Shown: positions 17,969 through 27,143 of the stretch, piece after piece
Layout: each line of letters starts with the position of its first letter
Position numbering within the stretch: position 1 is the stretch's first letter
Assembly: GCF_042646125.1 (NCBI RefSeq)
Contig: NZ_JBHRSW010000018.1
Span: forward strand, 1 to 64,000
Direction: 5' to 3'
Source of the DNA: Glaciecola flavus
Lineage (GTDB): Bacteria; Pseudomonadota; Gammaproteobacteria; Enterobacterales; Alteromonadaceae
DNA length: 64,000 nucleotides
Made by a program: the position numbers and the translations under genes
The notes under the pieces: model-generated
What the model was told of the DNA's origin: nothing
Database searches by the model: none
The model's input: only the letters and a program-made list of their open reading frames with translations

Positions 17969-18532
17969 ATGGGCACCAAACAATACCGTTTCATATTTAT
18001 TGGTGTGTTGCTAGCGGGAAGCGTTCTGCTCGCCAACGGAAATTACATAAGCGCCAAAGCTTGGTTGGCTCAATACTTCATTGAACGTGCATGGCACATG
18101 CAAATAAAATACAGCAAACCAACAAAACCATGGCCATGGGCAGATACCCATGTTTCAGGAAAGTTAGACTTTGCGAACCTATCATTGATGGTATTAGAAG
18201 GTACTAATTTGAGAAACCTGGCCTTTGGCCCTACGCGACTGAGCACAAGTGCCACGACAAATGAACTGGGCAATATAGTTATATTTGGTCACCGAGACAC
18301 GCACTTTGCAAAACTGCAAACTCTCACCCTCGGTGAGCAAATAAGGTTTACACAACACATCACAAAAATATATGAAGTCAGTGAAATTGCTATTGTCGAT
18401 GCTGATGCGGTTGAAGTCACTTTTCCCACTCAGGACGATGTGATTACTTTAATTACCTGCTATCCCTTTGATGAACTGAGTAGTGAAGCAGAGCTGCGCT
18501 ATATTGTTCGTGCCCATGCCATTAAAGTGTAG
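17969..18532 (+). CDS. class GN sortase
   Basis: 187 aa, a typical length. One N-terminal membrane segment (FIFIGVLLAGSVLLANG) is followed by the sortase barrel. The catalytic residues are H108 (GHRDTHF), C164 (TLITCYPF) and Arg at R177 (LRYIVRA), with R181 also near. Class GN is the Gram-negative sortase class that usually has one dedicated target encoded next to it, as here. The enzyme would cleave the target at its C-terminal motif at the inner membrane and transfer it to an unidentified nucleophile. It is the last gene of the operon; AAAGG lies before the ATG. Confidence 0.92.
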   Translation: MGTKQYRFIFIGVLLAGSVLLANGNYISAKAWLAQYFIERAWHMQIKYSKPTKPWPWADTHVSGKLDFANLSLMVLEGTNLRNLAFGPTRLSTSATTNELGNIVIFGHRDTHFAKLQTLTLGEQIRFTQHITKIYEVSEIAIVDADAVEVTFPTQDDVITLITCYPFDELSSEAELRYIVRAHAIKV

Positions 18533-18595
18533 CTTACAATAACGATTTGCATACCACACCACAGCAGCTCGGATCATGAGTGAGGTGAAAAAACA

Positions 18596-18627
18596 AAAAG
18601 AGGCAGCTGTAAAAAGCTGCCTCTTTT
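18596..18627. terminator. bidirectional terminator after the sortase gene
   Basis: Stem AAAAGAGGCAGCT / AGCTGCCTCTTTT with a 6-base loop. The A run on one side and T run on the other allow it to serve both the sortase operon and the convergent membrane-protein gene. Confidence 0.85.
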
Positions 18628-18709
18628 AGCATATTTAAAATCTATTCTGACGATTATACTTGTTCGGTAGAACGCTTCATATAATGAAATACCTCGTAAT
18701 CATTCGATA

Positions 18710-19678
18710 TCACTGGTTACTTGTTATCGACTTATCTTTGACAATCATCAGTATATAACCAGTACCAGGAAGTAGCAAGTCATCTTGTTTTGCCAAAGTC
18801 CAAGTTTTAAAGCCCTCGGCCTTATTCCCTTCGAGCGGTTTAGAGGCGAATGTATCCAGGCCGCTTTTAATAAATTTCAACGAATACCCTTCACTTGCAC
18901 GTGCAGATACAATACCACCTTTAATATACCGCCCCACCACAATATTAACGTATGGTTCAGTGCTTAGACTCTGAATATAAGTAACCGTTCGTCTTATACG
19001 TAACTTTTCGAGCGATTTATCAATCTCATATCGCAACGCATAATGCTTCCTGCCATCTTCATCTTCGTTAAGTTTAAAGTAGTCATCAAGATTTTTTATC
19101 GGTTCATTTCCGACAAAAAAATCCTCCAATTGATAATCAAAAACCTCTTCCTCAACGGAAAATTTTTGTAAAAATATACTCTTTGCAGACTTTGGATTCC
19201 TGACAACTACGGCATCAAAAGTGTTACTGACTTTTATCTGGCCATCTACAACTTTAAAATCAAAGGTATGATCGTAGTTTTCAAAATGATATTCCAGCTC
19301 ATCATCAAAAAATGCGGTCTCTATCTGATCTGTTGCGACAGAGTATATATCCGGTAACACATCCTTTAGACGAGAAGAAGTGAGCACTTTCCATCGGCCT
19401 GGTACATCAACAATTTCACCTAACTTTTTTGGGTTATTGAATACTTCAAAAATTTGCCGTTGAAAAATTTCGGTAAATTGCGCGGACTTCATTATTGCAG
19501 CAAAAACACCTGCACCCAAAACTGCACTCGATACTTTAACCAAAAAACTACCAAAGGCGGAGAAAGATACAGAATAGTATTCAACAAGCATTCCAATGGT
19601 CAGGACGGCTACACCACCCCAAAAAAGTGTAGCTATTAAGCCTGTAAAAATGGTCTTAATAAACGTCTGATGAACCAT
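18710..19678 (-). CDS. membrane protein of unknown function
   Basis: 322 aa. Two N-terminal membrane helices (about 8-30 and 40-62) are followed by a soluble region of roughly 255 residues rich in charged beta-type segments. That region includes VPGRWKVLTSSRLKDVLPDIYSVATDQIETAFF and repeated E/D-rich stretches. I recognise no family. The two-helix anchor plus soluble effector-like domain occurs in several uncharacterised bacterial protein families, some of them defence-associated, but nothing here proves such a role. The start has AAGGA 9 bases upstream. It stands alone, convergent with the sortase operon and upstream of dsbC on the same strand but separated from it by about 120 bases. Confidence 0.6.
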   Translation of the reverse strand: MVHQTFIKTIFTGLIATLFWGGVAVLTIGMLVEYYSVSFSAFGSFLVKVSSAVLGAGVFAAIMKSAQFTEIFQRQIFEVFNNPKKLGEIVDVPGRWKVLTSSRLKDVLPDIYSVATDQIETAFFDDELEYHFENYDHTFDFKVVDGQIKVSNTFDAVVVRNPKSAKSIFLQKFSVEEEVFDYQLEDFFVGNEPIKNLDDYFKLNEDEDGRKHYALRYEIDKSLEKLRIRRTVTYIQSLSTEPYVNIVVGRYIKGGIVSARASEGYSLKFIKSGLDTFASKPLEGNKAEGFKTWTLAKQDDLLLPGTGYILMIVKDKSITSNQ

Positions 19679-19842
19679 GAAACAAAATCCTTTTCAACAT
19701 TGAACGAAAAGCTTCACACTTACGCACGAAAAATTCTCCTGAACTGGTGAAACGCAAAGAGAACTTATCGTGCTATGAGCTCACTATGCTTCTCTCGAAT
19801 TTTACAGCTGACACTTGAGAGAAACACATGCTAAATAAAGCC

Positions 19843-20589
19843 TTACCCAGCTGCCTGAGCCAACGCATCAGCAAGCATTTTAGCGGGTTGGTAACCTGGA
19901 ATGACTGAACCGTCAGGAAACACAATATTTGGTGTGCCATTCACGCCAATCTGCTTACCAAAGTTGTATTGTTCAGCCACTTGATTTTCACAATGCGCAC
20001 TTGCCACAGTTTCACCCGCCTTAGCACGCGTTATCGCATCTTGTGGATCTTTAGCACACCAAATAGAAACCGCGTCTTTATATACAGAACTACCGACTCC
20101 AGCTCTCGGGAAGGCCAAATATCTGACGGTAATTCCTAAGTCATTGAGTTGATCCATTTCGTTATGCAATTTACGACAGTAGCCACAAGTTGCATCGGTA
20201 AAAACATTGATAACATGTTTTTCATTTTTAGCTTTGAATACTATTGCACTATCAGCAAACTTTTCCATACCTGATACACGCATATCTTTAAGTGCGTTTT
20301 CAGTTACATCGACAATACTATTTTCGACATTGTAAACGCGTGCTTGTAAAAAGTGCTTGCCGTCATCACTGGCATAAAACAGGCCACGATCCGTGTATAA
20401 CTGCACCAGACCAGGTACTGGCGAATCGGCTACAGCATCTATCCTCAATTGCAGCTTTTGCCCGAGAGAGTCTGTAAAGGATTTACTTTTCACATCTATT
20501 GCAGTTTGCGCTAAAGCGCTTGCACTTAACACCAAGGCACCAAATGTGAGCAATGAAGTCAATTTTTGAAAAATTTTGTGTTTAAGCAT
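19843..20589 (-). CDS. dsbC: protein disulfide isomerase DsbC
   Basis: 248 aa periplasmic protein. A signal peptide (ends ASALA, about residue 27) precedes the dimerisation domain and a thioredoxin fold with active site CGYC at 135-138 (TDATCGYCRKLH) and the cis-Pro region NGTPNI. A second Cys pair (WCAK...AHC) is the structural disulfide. DsbC rearranges wrong disulfides, and LptD is one of its best-known clients; lptD is encoded nearby on the opposite strand. Start at MLKHKIF with GGAAG upstream; longer frames add an unlikely leader. It lies 96 bases after xerD, the usual xerD-dsbC order. Confidence 0.93.
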   Translation of the reverse strand: MLKHKIFQKLTSLLTFGALVLSASALAQTAIDVKSKSFTDSLGQKLQLRIDAVADSPVPGLVQLYTDRGLFYASDDGKHFLQARVYNVENSIVDVTENALKDMRVSGMEKFADSAIVFKAKNEKHVINVFTDATCGYCRKLHNEMDQLNDLGITVRYLAFPRAGVGSSVYKDAVSIWCAKDPQDAITRAKAGETVASAHCENQVAEQYNFGKQIGVNGTPNIVFPDGSVIPGYQPAKMLADALAQAAG

Positions 20590-20685
20590 GTAATACTTCC
20601 AAAAGGTATTTAGTTTCGTGGAAACTAGACCGCTCTGACTTGTGATTAATTTCACAAGCATCTAGTTTCACGTCTTGTACCATCA

Positions 20686-21591
20686 TTATCCCCTAGGATG
20701 ATGCTCTTCTACAAGCTTTTGTAGTCTATGGGTCGCAACATGCGTATAGATTTGCGTGGTGGACAAATCAGCATGCCCGAGCAACATTTGTACAACGCGT
20801 AAATCTGCGCCGTAGTTGAGTAAATGCGTGGCAAAAGCGTGCCGTAAAGTATGTGGTGAAAGCTCAGCTTCAATGCCAGCCACTTTCGCGTAGTACTTTA
20901 TCCGATGCCAAAAGGTTTGACGCGTCATCGTTTTTCCTCGCTTACTAGGAAAAACAGTATTACTAGGCGTACTTAAAAGTTCTGCTCTCGCACCTTTAAG
21001 GTAAGTAGTGAGGACATCTTGCGCGTGCTCGCCCATCGGCACTAAGCGCTCCTTTCCTCCCTTTCCCGTTACCCTGATGACACCCTGCAGCATGCCAATT
21101 TCATGCATTTGCAAGTTGACCAACTCACTCACCCGTATTCCCGTAGCGTAAAGTAACTCTAGCATTGCTTTGTCGCGCATTTGAATGGGATCGTTTTCGT
21201 CTGGAGCAGCAAGAAGATCAACAACCTGTTTTTCAGACAAAGTATTGGGCAAGTAAACCGGTAATTTGGGATTTTTAATTTGTTCGACTGGATTCTTATT
21301 AATGCTTTGCGAAGCAAGGAGATACTGATACAAGGCTCTCAAGGTACTTAAAAAGCGAGACGTAGAACGTTGAGATATATTTTTACTCAAGCGGTATGAT
21401 AAATACGCCTCGATATGTGTTTTAGTAACACTCTCCAAATCGAGATCACCACAAAATTGATGCAAAAAACGCGTAAATGCTTTTAAATCTGTAGTATAAG
21501 ATTTAGTTGTATTTTCACTCAGGCCTTTTTCTACCCACAGCATACTGATGAAGTCATCAATCACCCATTGGTTATGCGTCGAAATCTTCAA
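20686..21591 (-). CDS. xerD: tyrosine recombinase XerD
   Basis: 301 aa, standard XerD length. An N-terminal SAM-like core-binding domain precedes a catalytic domain with R153 (ATGIRVSEL), a Lys near 177 (TGKGGKERL), H247 and R250 (SPHTLRHAFATHLL), H273 (LLGHADLSTTQ) and the nucleophile Y282 (IYTHV). With XerC it resolves chromosome dimers at dif. XerD rather than XerC is supported by the downstream dsbC. The start is a TTG overlapping the djlA stop (TTGA), with GAGG 7 bases upstream. The resulting N-terminus lines up with E. coli XerD. Confidence 0.93.
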   Translation of the reverse strand: MKISTHNQWVIDDFISMLWVEKGLSENTTKSYTTDLKAFTRFLHQFCGDLDLESVTKTHIEAYLSYRLSKNISQRSTSRFLSTLRALYQYLLASQSINKNPVEQIKNPKLPVYLPNTLSEKQVVDLLAAPDENDPIQMRDKAMLELLYATGIRVSELVNLQMHEIGMLQGVIRVTGKGGKERLVPMGEHAQDVLTTYLKGARAELLSTPSNTVFPSKRGKTMTRQTFWHRIKYYAKVAGIEAELSPHTLRHAFATHLLNYGADLRVVQMLLGHADLSTTQIYTHVATHRLQKLVEEHHPRG

Positions 21592-22451
21592 ATGTCAGGC
21601 CTCGACTCACGAATCAGCGCATATGCCGATTGAATATCCTGCGTTTTTTCTTTTGCTAAGTCCAAAGCTTGCTGCGGGACACCTTTTGCCAATAACTTAT
21701 CTGGATGATGTTGCGACATGAGCTTTTTATATGCTCGCTTTACATCCTTTCCTGTGGTTTTTTCATTTACACCTAAAATTCGATATGCATCCTGTAGATT
21801 ATTTGACGCAGACTGACGCGCATAGGCACCTTGGCGAGAAGAGTGCTGAGAGTGCGCTTGTCTGTATTGACTTTGCGAGCGCCTGAATCGTTGACCCGCT
21901 TCGTAGGTACTGATTAAAAACTGTAGATCAGCTTGACTAAAACCCAGTGTTTTCGCTACAGATTTTAAAATCCCCAATTCTTCTTTACTCAAGTGTCCAT
22001 CAGCACATGAGGCCGCAATCAATAGTTCTAGAAACACCTGCATCAAATCTCGGCGCGAGTGACAGTGTTCCTTAAACACCTTAAGCATGTCTGCCAGAGG
22101 AAAGGTTTTTGACTTTCCTTCTCGAAATGCTTGTTGGGCTTCTTTTCTTAACTCTCCATTTAGTCGCATATCGTCCATCAATCTAGACGCGACGTGGATT
22201 TCTTGCTCGGTAACACGCCCATCTGCTTTAGCAATATGCCCTAAGGCAGAAAACAAAGCGTGGAAAAACACACCGTCATTTTTCATGTTTTCAGATCCTG
22301 AAAAAAAACGGGCAAACCCGCCTCTAGCAGAAAAATCACGTGCATAGTTAATATCGAATAGATGGCCAACAATCAGCCCTAAAATGGCACCTGGCAATTT
22401 AAAAATAGCCATGCCGAGGAGTACGCCTATTACCTTTCCCCAATATCCCAT
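21588..22451 (-). CDS. djlA: DnaJ-like membrane co-chaperone DjlA
   Basis: 287 aa. The N-terminal hydrophobic anchor MGYWGKVIGVLLGMAIFKLPGAILGLIVGHLFD is typical of DjlA. A TerB-like helical domain (about 55-180) and a linker rich in Ser/Gln/Arg lead to a C-terminal J domain (about 220-287) with HPD in SQHHPDKLL, which activates DnaK. The ATG at MGYWGK is chosen because E. coli DjlA begins at this point; a TTG six codons earlier is less likely. It overlaps xerD by 4 bases and is first in the djlA-xerD-dsbC operon, divergent from lptD. Confidence 0.92.
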   Translation of the reverse strand: MGYWGKVIGVLLGMAIFKLPGAILGLIVGHLFDINYARDFSARGGFARFFSGSENMKNDGVFFHALFSALGHIAKADGRVTEQEIHVASRLMDDMRLNGELRKEAQQAFREGKSKTFPLADMLKVFKEHCHSRRDLMQVFLELLIAASCADGHLSKEELGILKSVAKTLGFSQADLQFLISTYEAGQRFRRSQSQYRQAHSQHSSRQGAYARQSASNNLQDAYRILGVNEKTTGKDVKRAYKKLMSQHHPDKLLAKGVPQQALDLAKEKTQDIQSAYALIRESRPDI

Positions 22452-22547
22452 AAAACAAATCTTGTTCAATTTTTGCCTTGAATTTCACTCAATTGTAATG
22501 AGATTTGCTGTTAATTTCAGAAAAAAACGCTTTTTTTAACATAAAGG

Positions 22548-22576
22548 TTGGTTATTCTTCCTGTAGAATATAGAAT
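22548..22576 (+). promoter_or_regulatory. candidate promoter of lptD
   Basis: TTGGTT, 17 bases, TAGAAT: a fair -10 box (5 of 6) with a weak -35 box. I did not find a clear sigma-E promoter here, although lptD is under sigma-E control in E. coli. Confidence 0.35.
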
Positions 22577-22624
22577 TCGCGGTTGTTTTGACTGTTGCTA
22601 GATCTCGCTAAAAATCAATTATTA

Positions 22625-24841
22625 ATGAAAGCCCGCACTCGCTTAATATTCACAGCTATTTGCTTCTCTGCATTTTCAAGTGCGGCGCAAGTAATATGCG
22701 AGATAGATAAACACCAATATACGCCCACTCTTGTCCCAAAAGGGCAAATACACGTCGATTCTGAAGCTGCACAAATTATTCAAAATACCTTAGCGACCTT
22801 TGAGGGTAATGTCGTTATAAAAACGCCAACGAGCACAATCAAAACAGAATCTGCAACAGTGCAAGAAAATGGTAAAATCATCAGCGCAGACGGTGATGTC
22901 GAATACACTGACGAGTTGCTAAAAGTTAATAGTGTAGGCGTAGAAGTAAACACCCCGCTCAAACTCCTACAAATGGCTTCTACCAATTACAAATTGAGCA
23001 CAGTCAATGGCCGAGGCGGTGCAGAATTACTGTCTGTATCAGAAGAAAAAGGCGTATTACTAGAAGACGTTAGCTTTACTACATGCCCAGTGGGTGGTGA
23101 AGACTGGAAAATTCACGCCAGCGAAATCTCAATAAAAAAAGGCAGACCGTATGGCGTGGCAAAAAACACCGCTTTTTATGTCGGTAGCGTGCCAGTGTTC
23201 TACATGCCATATTTTGCGTTCCCCATAACAACAGAGCGTCAAACCGGCTTCTTGTTTCCGGAAATAGGTAGCTCTAGTAGCACAGGCGTCGAATACGAAC
23301 AGCCTTTTTATTGGAATATTGCGCCCAATATCGACACTACTATCAGCACTCGCTTCATGACCAATCGAGGCGTGCAGTTAAAAAACGAATGGCGATATTT
23401 GTTTCCAAAACATGCCGGAGAACTACACCTAGAGTATTTGCCGAATGACATTGACCGCCAAGTTGATAAAAGTCGATACTTTTATCGATTCACACATAAG
23501 GGCAAACTGTCTGACAGTTGGTCAATAGTTGCAGACATTAGTGACCTCAGTGACGACAACTACATTGTCGATCTCGGCTCACAGTTCTACAATCAAGCTG
23601 ATACTCATTTGTACAGACAGTTAGGCGTGAACTACTATTCGCAAAACTTGGATTTCACCATGACCATTCGAGATTTTGCGACCTTAGGTCAAGTTAGTTC
23701 AAATTACCGTGCGCTGCCAGAAGCAAAATTAAATTATTCATCTGCTTTGTCAGATTATCTATCTTTTGATGTAAAATCGGAATTAGCCTACTTTGAAAAC
23801 GCTAACCCTGATTTTGCCAATGCGGTTCGCTTCCATATTGAACCCTCTCTAACCGTGCCATATCAAAAGCCATGGGGCGAATTATTCGCTCAATTCAGCG
23901 TTTTACACACCCGTTATCAGCAAGACTTACCTGCCAATAACACAATTTTGGAAGAAGACGTTGACCGGACGCTTGGTCAAGCGAGACTTTTTGGTTCTTT
24001 GATTTTTGAACGCCCTAGTTTTGTGGCGGGAAGTCAACATACAATTACGCTGGAACCCAAAGCGCAATATCTTTATACGAGCTTTGAAGATCAATCCAAC
24101 ATAGGGCTGTATGATACGACCGAGTTACTCACCTCTTTCAGTAATATTTTTAGAGGCCAAGAGTTTACAGGTTTAGACCGTATCAACGATAACAATCAAA
24201 TCACACTCGGACTGACGACAAGACTCATAGATACTAACAATCGAGAGGTTTTGGTTGCTAGCATTGGGCAAATAATTTATCTTGAAAGTGCAAAATTACA
24301 AGATAGTTTACGAAGTGACGACCGTTCAGCCATTGCCGCCGAGCTTGATTGGGAAGTGAACCAAAACTGGTTTTTGCACTCAGATATACAGGTCAGCAAT
24401 GAGACGGACAAAGTAGAAAGAAGTAGTTTTTCTACAGAATATAGATTTGGACCAGAAAAACTGGTGCAAGTAAACCATCGATATATTCGCGAACTGTCAA
24501 ATGAAGAAATCAATCAAGTTGGTATTTCTGCCAGTTGGCCTATCAGTAAACGCTGGCACTGGGTTGGGCGCTGGTACAAGGATTTGGATCGCTCGCGCAC
24601 AGCAGAGAGCTTCTTCGGTCTCGAATATGAAAGTTGCTGCTGGGCACTGCGTTTGGTAGCGCAAAGAGGACTCGCTACTCGCTTCAATAACGATGGCGTC
24701 AGGGATTTAAACGAATTCGACTCCAGTATTGCACTGCAATTTGTTTTCAAAGGTATCGGAAGCAATGGCAATAGTCGAAGTAAAATAGATACATTACAAC
24801 AAGGCTTGTTTGGCTATAGACAACCTTTTGTGCTGAATTAA
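22625..24841 (+). CDS. lptD: LPS-assembly outer membrane protein LptD
   Basis: 738 aa. A signal peptide (MKARTRLIFTAICFSAFSSAAQ) precedes the periplasmic OstA/LptA-like jelly roll (about 45-170) and a large beta-barrel. The four cysteines of LptD are present: C25, C154 and the adjacent pair C671-C672 (ESCCWALRL). In E. coli these form the two interlocked disulfides that make the protein active with LptE. It inserts LPS into the outer leaflet. No good ribosome binding site precedes the ATG at 22625; a TTG 10 codons earlier is the alternative. Gene order lptD-surA-pdxA-rsmA-apaG-apaH matches enterobacteria. Confidence 0.93.
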   Translation: MKARTRLIFTAICFSAFSSAAQVICEIDKHQYTPTLVPKGQIHVDSEAAQIIQNTLATFEGNVVIKTPTSTIKTESATVQENGKIISADGDVEYTDELLKVNSVGVEVNTPLKLLQMASTNYKLSTVNGRGGAELLSVSEEKGVLLEDVSFTTCPVGGEDWKIHASEISIKKGRPYGVAKNTAFYVGSVPVFYMPYFAFPITTERQTGFLFPEIGSSSSTGVEYEQPFYWNIAPNIDTTISTRFMTNRGVQLKNEWRYLFPKHAGELHLEYLPNDIDRQVDKSRYFYRFTHKGKLSDSWSIVADISDLSDDNYIVDLGSQFYNQADTHLYRQLGVNYYSQNLDFTMTIRDFATLGQVSSNYRALPEAKLNYSSALSDYLSFDVKSELAYFENANPDFANAVRFHIEPSLTVPYQKPWGELFAQFSVLHTRYQQDLPANNTILEEDVDRTLGQARLFGSLIFERPSFVAGSQHTITLEPKAQYLYTSFEDQSNIGLYDTTELLTSFSNIFRGQEFTGLDRINDNNQITLGLTTRLIDTNNREVLVASIGQIIYLESAKLQDSLRSDDRSAIAAELDWEVNQNWFLHSDIQVSNETDKVERSSFSTEYRFGPEKLVQVNHRYIRELSNEEINQVGISASWPISKRWHWVGRWYKDLDRSRTAESFFGLEYESCCWALRLVAQRGLATRFNNDGVRDLNEFDSSIALQFVFKGIGSNGNSRSKIDTLQQGLFGYRQPFVLN

Positions 24842-24858
24842 TAATTTTTTGAGTGGTT

Positions 24859-26148
24859 ATGAATAATATAATACGCACTGTATGTTTGAGCTTGTCTTTA
24901 TTAGCAAGTGCAAATTTAGTTTCTGCAAAAGAGTTACTAGACAAAGTCGCCGTGATTGTTGATCAAGGGGTGATTTTAGAGAGTGAAATAACAGATTTGG
25001 TAGAGAGCGTAAAAGCAAACGCGCTCGCGCAAGGGCAAACCCTGCCATCGGAGAGAGCATTGCGCACCCAAGCAACGGAGCGCCTGATTTTAGAAAGCTT
25101 ACAATCCCAAATGGCGGAAAAAATGGGGATTCAAGTTAGCGATCCCCAGCTTGATCAAACTATCGAGCGTATTGCCCAAGGCGAAGGGGCAAACGTAGCA
25201 CAATTGCGCAGAGAACTTGCGGCACAAGGTATTGCTTATGAAGTTTATCGCGAACAAATACGAAAAGAACTGATTACCGGTGAAGTGAGACGCGCAAACG
25301 TCAGACGTCGCGTGTATATTTCACCACAAGAAGTAACTAACTTAATTGGTTTAATTGAAGAACAAGGTAATGCCCAAGCTGAATACCGCCTTGGACATAT
25401 TTTGGTGGGTATTCCAGGTGGGGCGACTGAAGATGAAGTCAGTGCAGCTAGGCAACGCGCAGACAGAATCATCGAATTGTTAAACACCGGCTCCGATTTT
25501 GCAAAAATGGCTATAGGCTCATCATCTGGTGCTGAAGCGCTAGACGGCGGTGATATGGGATGGAAGAATATCAATTCTATGCCAACGCTTTTTGCTGAGG
25601 CCGTACAATCAAAGAAAAAAGATGAGCTTGTTGGACCTATCCGCTCTGGTGCAGGGTTCCATATTCTAAAAGTATTAGATACTAGAGGGGTAGAGCTGGT
25701 AGAAGTAGAAGAAGTGAACGCTCGCCACATACTCGTGCCCCCCTCAATTATTTTAAGTGATGCCAAAGCAGAAGAATTGCTATTAAAATTTAGAGAAGAC
25801 TTAATAAGTGGCGAAGCAGATTTTGCTGAATTGGCAAAAGAGCATTCCGAAGACCCAGGTTCAGCCCTAAAAGGCGGCGAGTTAGGGTGGGCTGACCCAG
25901 AAATGTATGTCCCCGAATTTAAAAACGCTCTAGCGGCTTTAGAAAAAGACGAATACAGTATGCCAGTAAGAAGTGAACATGGCTGGCATTTAATTCAGCT
26001 TATCGACAGACGTGTACAAGATGCTACAGAAAAGCGCAAAGAAGATCGTGCGTATCAATTACTCTACAATCGAAAATTCCAAGAAGAAACCGATACTTGG
26101 CTACGCGAAATGCGCAATCAAGCCTATATTGAAGTTTTGGATTCATAA
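24859..26148 (+). CDS. surA: periplasmic chaperone and peptidyl-prolyl isomerase SurA
   Basis: 429 aa. A signal peptide (ends LVSAKEL, about residue 24) precedes the SurA N-terminal helical domain and two parvulin-type PPIC domains (about 170-270 and 285-385), each with the H-I-L and GG-D/E-G-W signatures (LGHILVGI...GGDMGW; ARHILVPP...GGELGW). It escorts outer membrane proteins, LptD among them, to the BAM complex. The gap after lptD is 17 bases, so the genes are co-transcribed. The ATG at 24859 is preferred over a GTG two codons earlier. Confidence 0.94.
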   Translation: MNNIIRTVCLSLSLLASANLVSAKELLDKVAVIVDQGVILESEITDLVESVKANALAQGQTLPSERALRTQATERLILESLQSQMAEKMGIQVSDPQLDQTIERIAQGEGANVAQLRRELAAQGIAYEVYREQIRKELITGEVRRANVRRRVYISPQEVTNLIGLIEEQGNAQAEYRLGHILVGIPGGATEDEVSAARQRADRIIELLNTGSDFAKMAIGSSSGAEALDGGDMGWKNINSMPTLFAEAVQSKKKDELVGPIRSGAGFHILKVLDTRGVELVEVEEVNARHILVPPSIILSDAKAEELLLKFREDLISGEADFAELAKEHSEDPGSALKGGELGWADPEMYVPEFKNALAALEKDEYSMPVRSEHGWHLIQLIDRRVQDATEKRKEDRAYQLLYNRKFQEETDTWLREMRNQAYIEVLDS

Positions 26149-26156
26149 GGATTAGC

Positions 26157-27143
26157 ATGACCACGCCAATTCGTTTAGCCGTTACACCAGGTGAACCTGC
26201 CGGAATCGGCCCTGACTTGTCAATCCAACTGGCGCAGCGCTCTTGGGATGCGCAATTGGTAATTTTTGCAGATAAGGAGATGATGGCGGAACGTGCTAGC
26301 GCCCTCAATGTACCTCTTGAGATTATTTCTTTTGACGACAATCCTGATCTCGTGCAAGCTCCTGGGCAAATGCTGGTTAAACATATACCTACCGCTAGCC
26401 CAGTCGAGGTAGGCCAACTCAATGCAGAAAATGGACAATACGTAGTCGAAACCCTACGCCAAGCCTGTGAGCAAAATATGCTTGGGCATTTTGATGCAGT
26501 TGTGACTGGCCCAGTGCACAAAGGTACGATTAATAAAGCAGGCGTCTCTTTTAGTGGCCACACAGAGTTTTTTGCACAACAATCGAATACGGCAGACGTA
26601 GTGATGATGTTGGCTACAGATGGCTTGCGTGTCTGCCTCGCGACGACACATATTCCTCTTGCTTACGTATCTAAGGCAATTACCCCAGAAAGAATCGAAA
26701 AAGTAATCCGTATAATGAATACAGATCTAAAACTTAAATTTGGTATTCCTGAACCAACTATTTATGTATGTGGTTTGAATCCACATGCTGGAGAAGACGG
26801 ACATTTAGGTAGTGAAGAGATCATGGTTATTACACCCACATTAGATCGACTTCGTGAACAAGGTTTAAACTTAGTTGGTCCTTTGCCGGCCGACACGATT
26901 TTTCAGACCAAGTATTTAGATAAGGCAGACGCAGTTCTTGCCATGTACCACGACCAAGGCTTGCCCGTGCTAAAGTTCAAAGGTTTTGGGAATTCGGTCA
27001 ATATCACACTAGGCTTACCCTTTATCAGAACCTCTGTCGACCACGGCACTGCAACTGACCTTGCAGGGACTGGAAATGTCGACAGCGGCAGTATGGAAAG
27101 AGCAATTAAAAAGGCCATTAAATTAGCGAAGAAAAAAGCTTGA
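26157..27143 (+). CDS. pdxA: 4-hydroxythreonine-4-phosphate dehydrogenase PdxA
   Basis: 328 aa, normal length. It catalyses the NAD-dependent oxidation of 4-phosphohydroxy-L-threonine in the DXP-dependent pyridoxal phosphate pathway. Landmarks are TPGEPAGIGPD at the N-terminus, TGPVHKGTINKAGVSFSGHTEF, and the metal-binding histidines in SGHTEF, NPHAGE and MYHDQG, with TSVDHGTATDLAG near the end. It begins 8 bases after surA and overlaps rsmA by 4 bases. Confidence 0.95.
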   Translation: MTTPIRLAVTPGEPAGIGPDLSIQLAQRSWDAQLVIFADKEMMAERASALNVPLEIISFDDNPDLVQAPGQMLVKHIPTASPVEVGQLNAENGQYVVETLRQACEQNMLGHFDAVVTGPVHKGTINKAGVSFSGHTEFFAQQSNTADVVMMLATDGLRVCLATTHIPLAYVSKAITPERIEKVIRIMNTDLKLKFGIPEPTIYVCGLNPHAGEDGHLGSEEIMVITPTLDRLREQGLNLVGPLPADTIFQTKYLDKADAVLAMYHDQGLPVLKFKGFGNSVNITLGLPFIRTSVDHGTATDLAGTGNVDSGSMERAIKKAIKLAKKKA

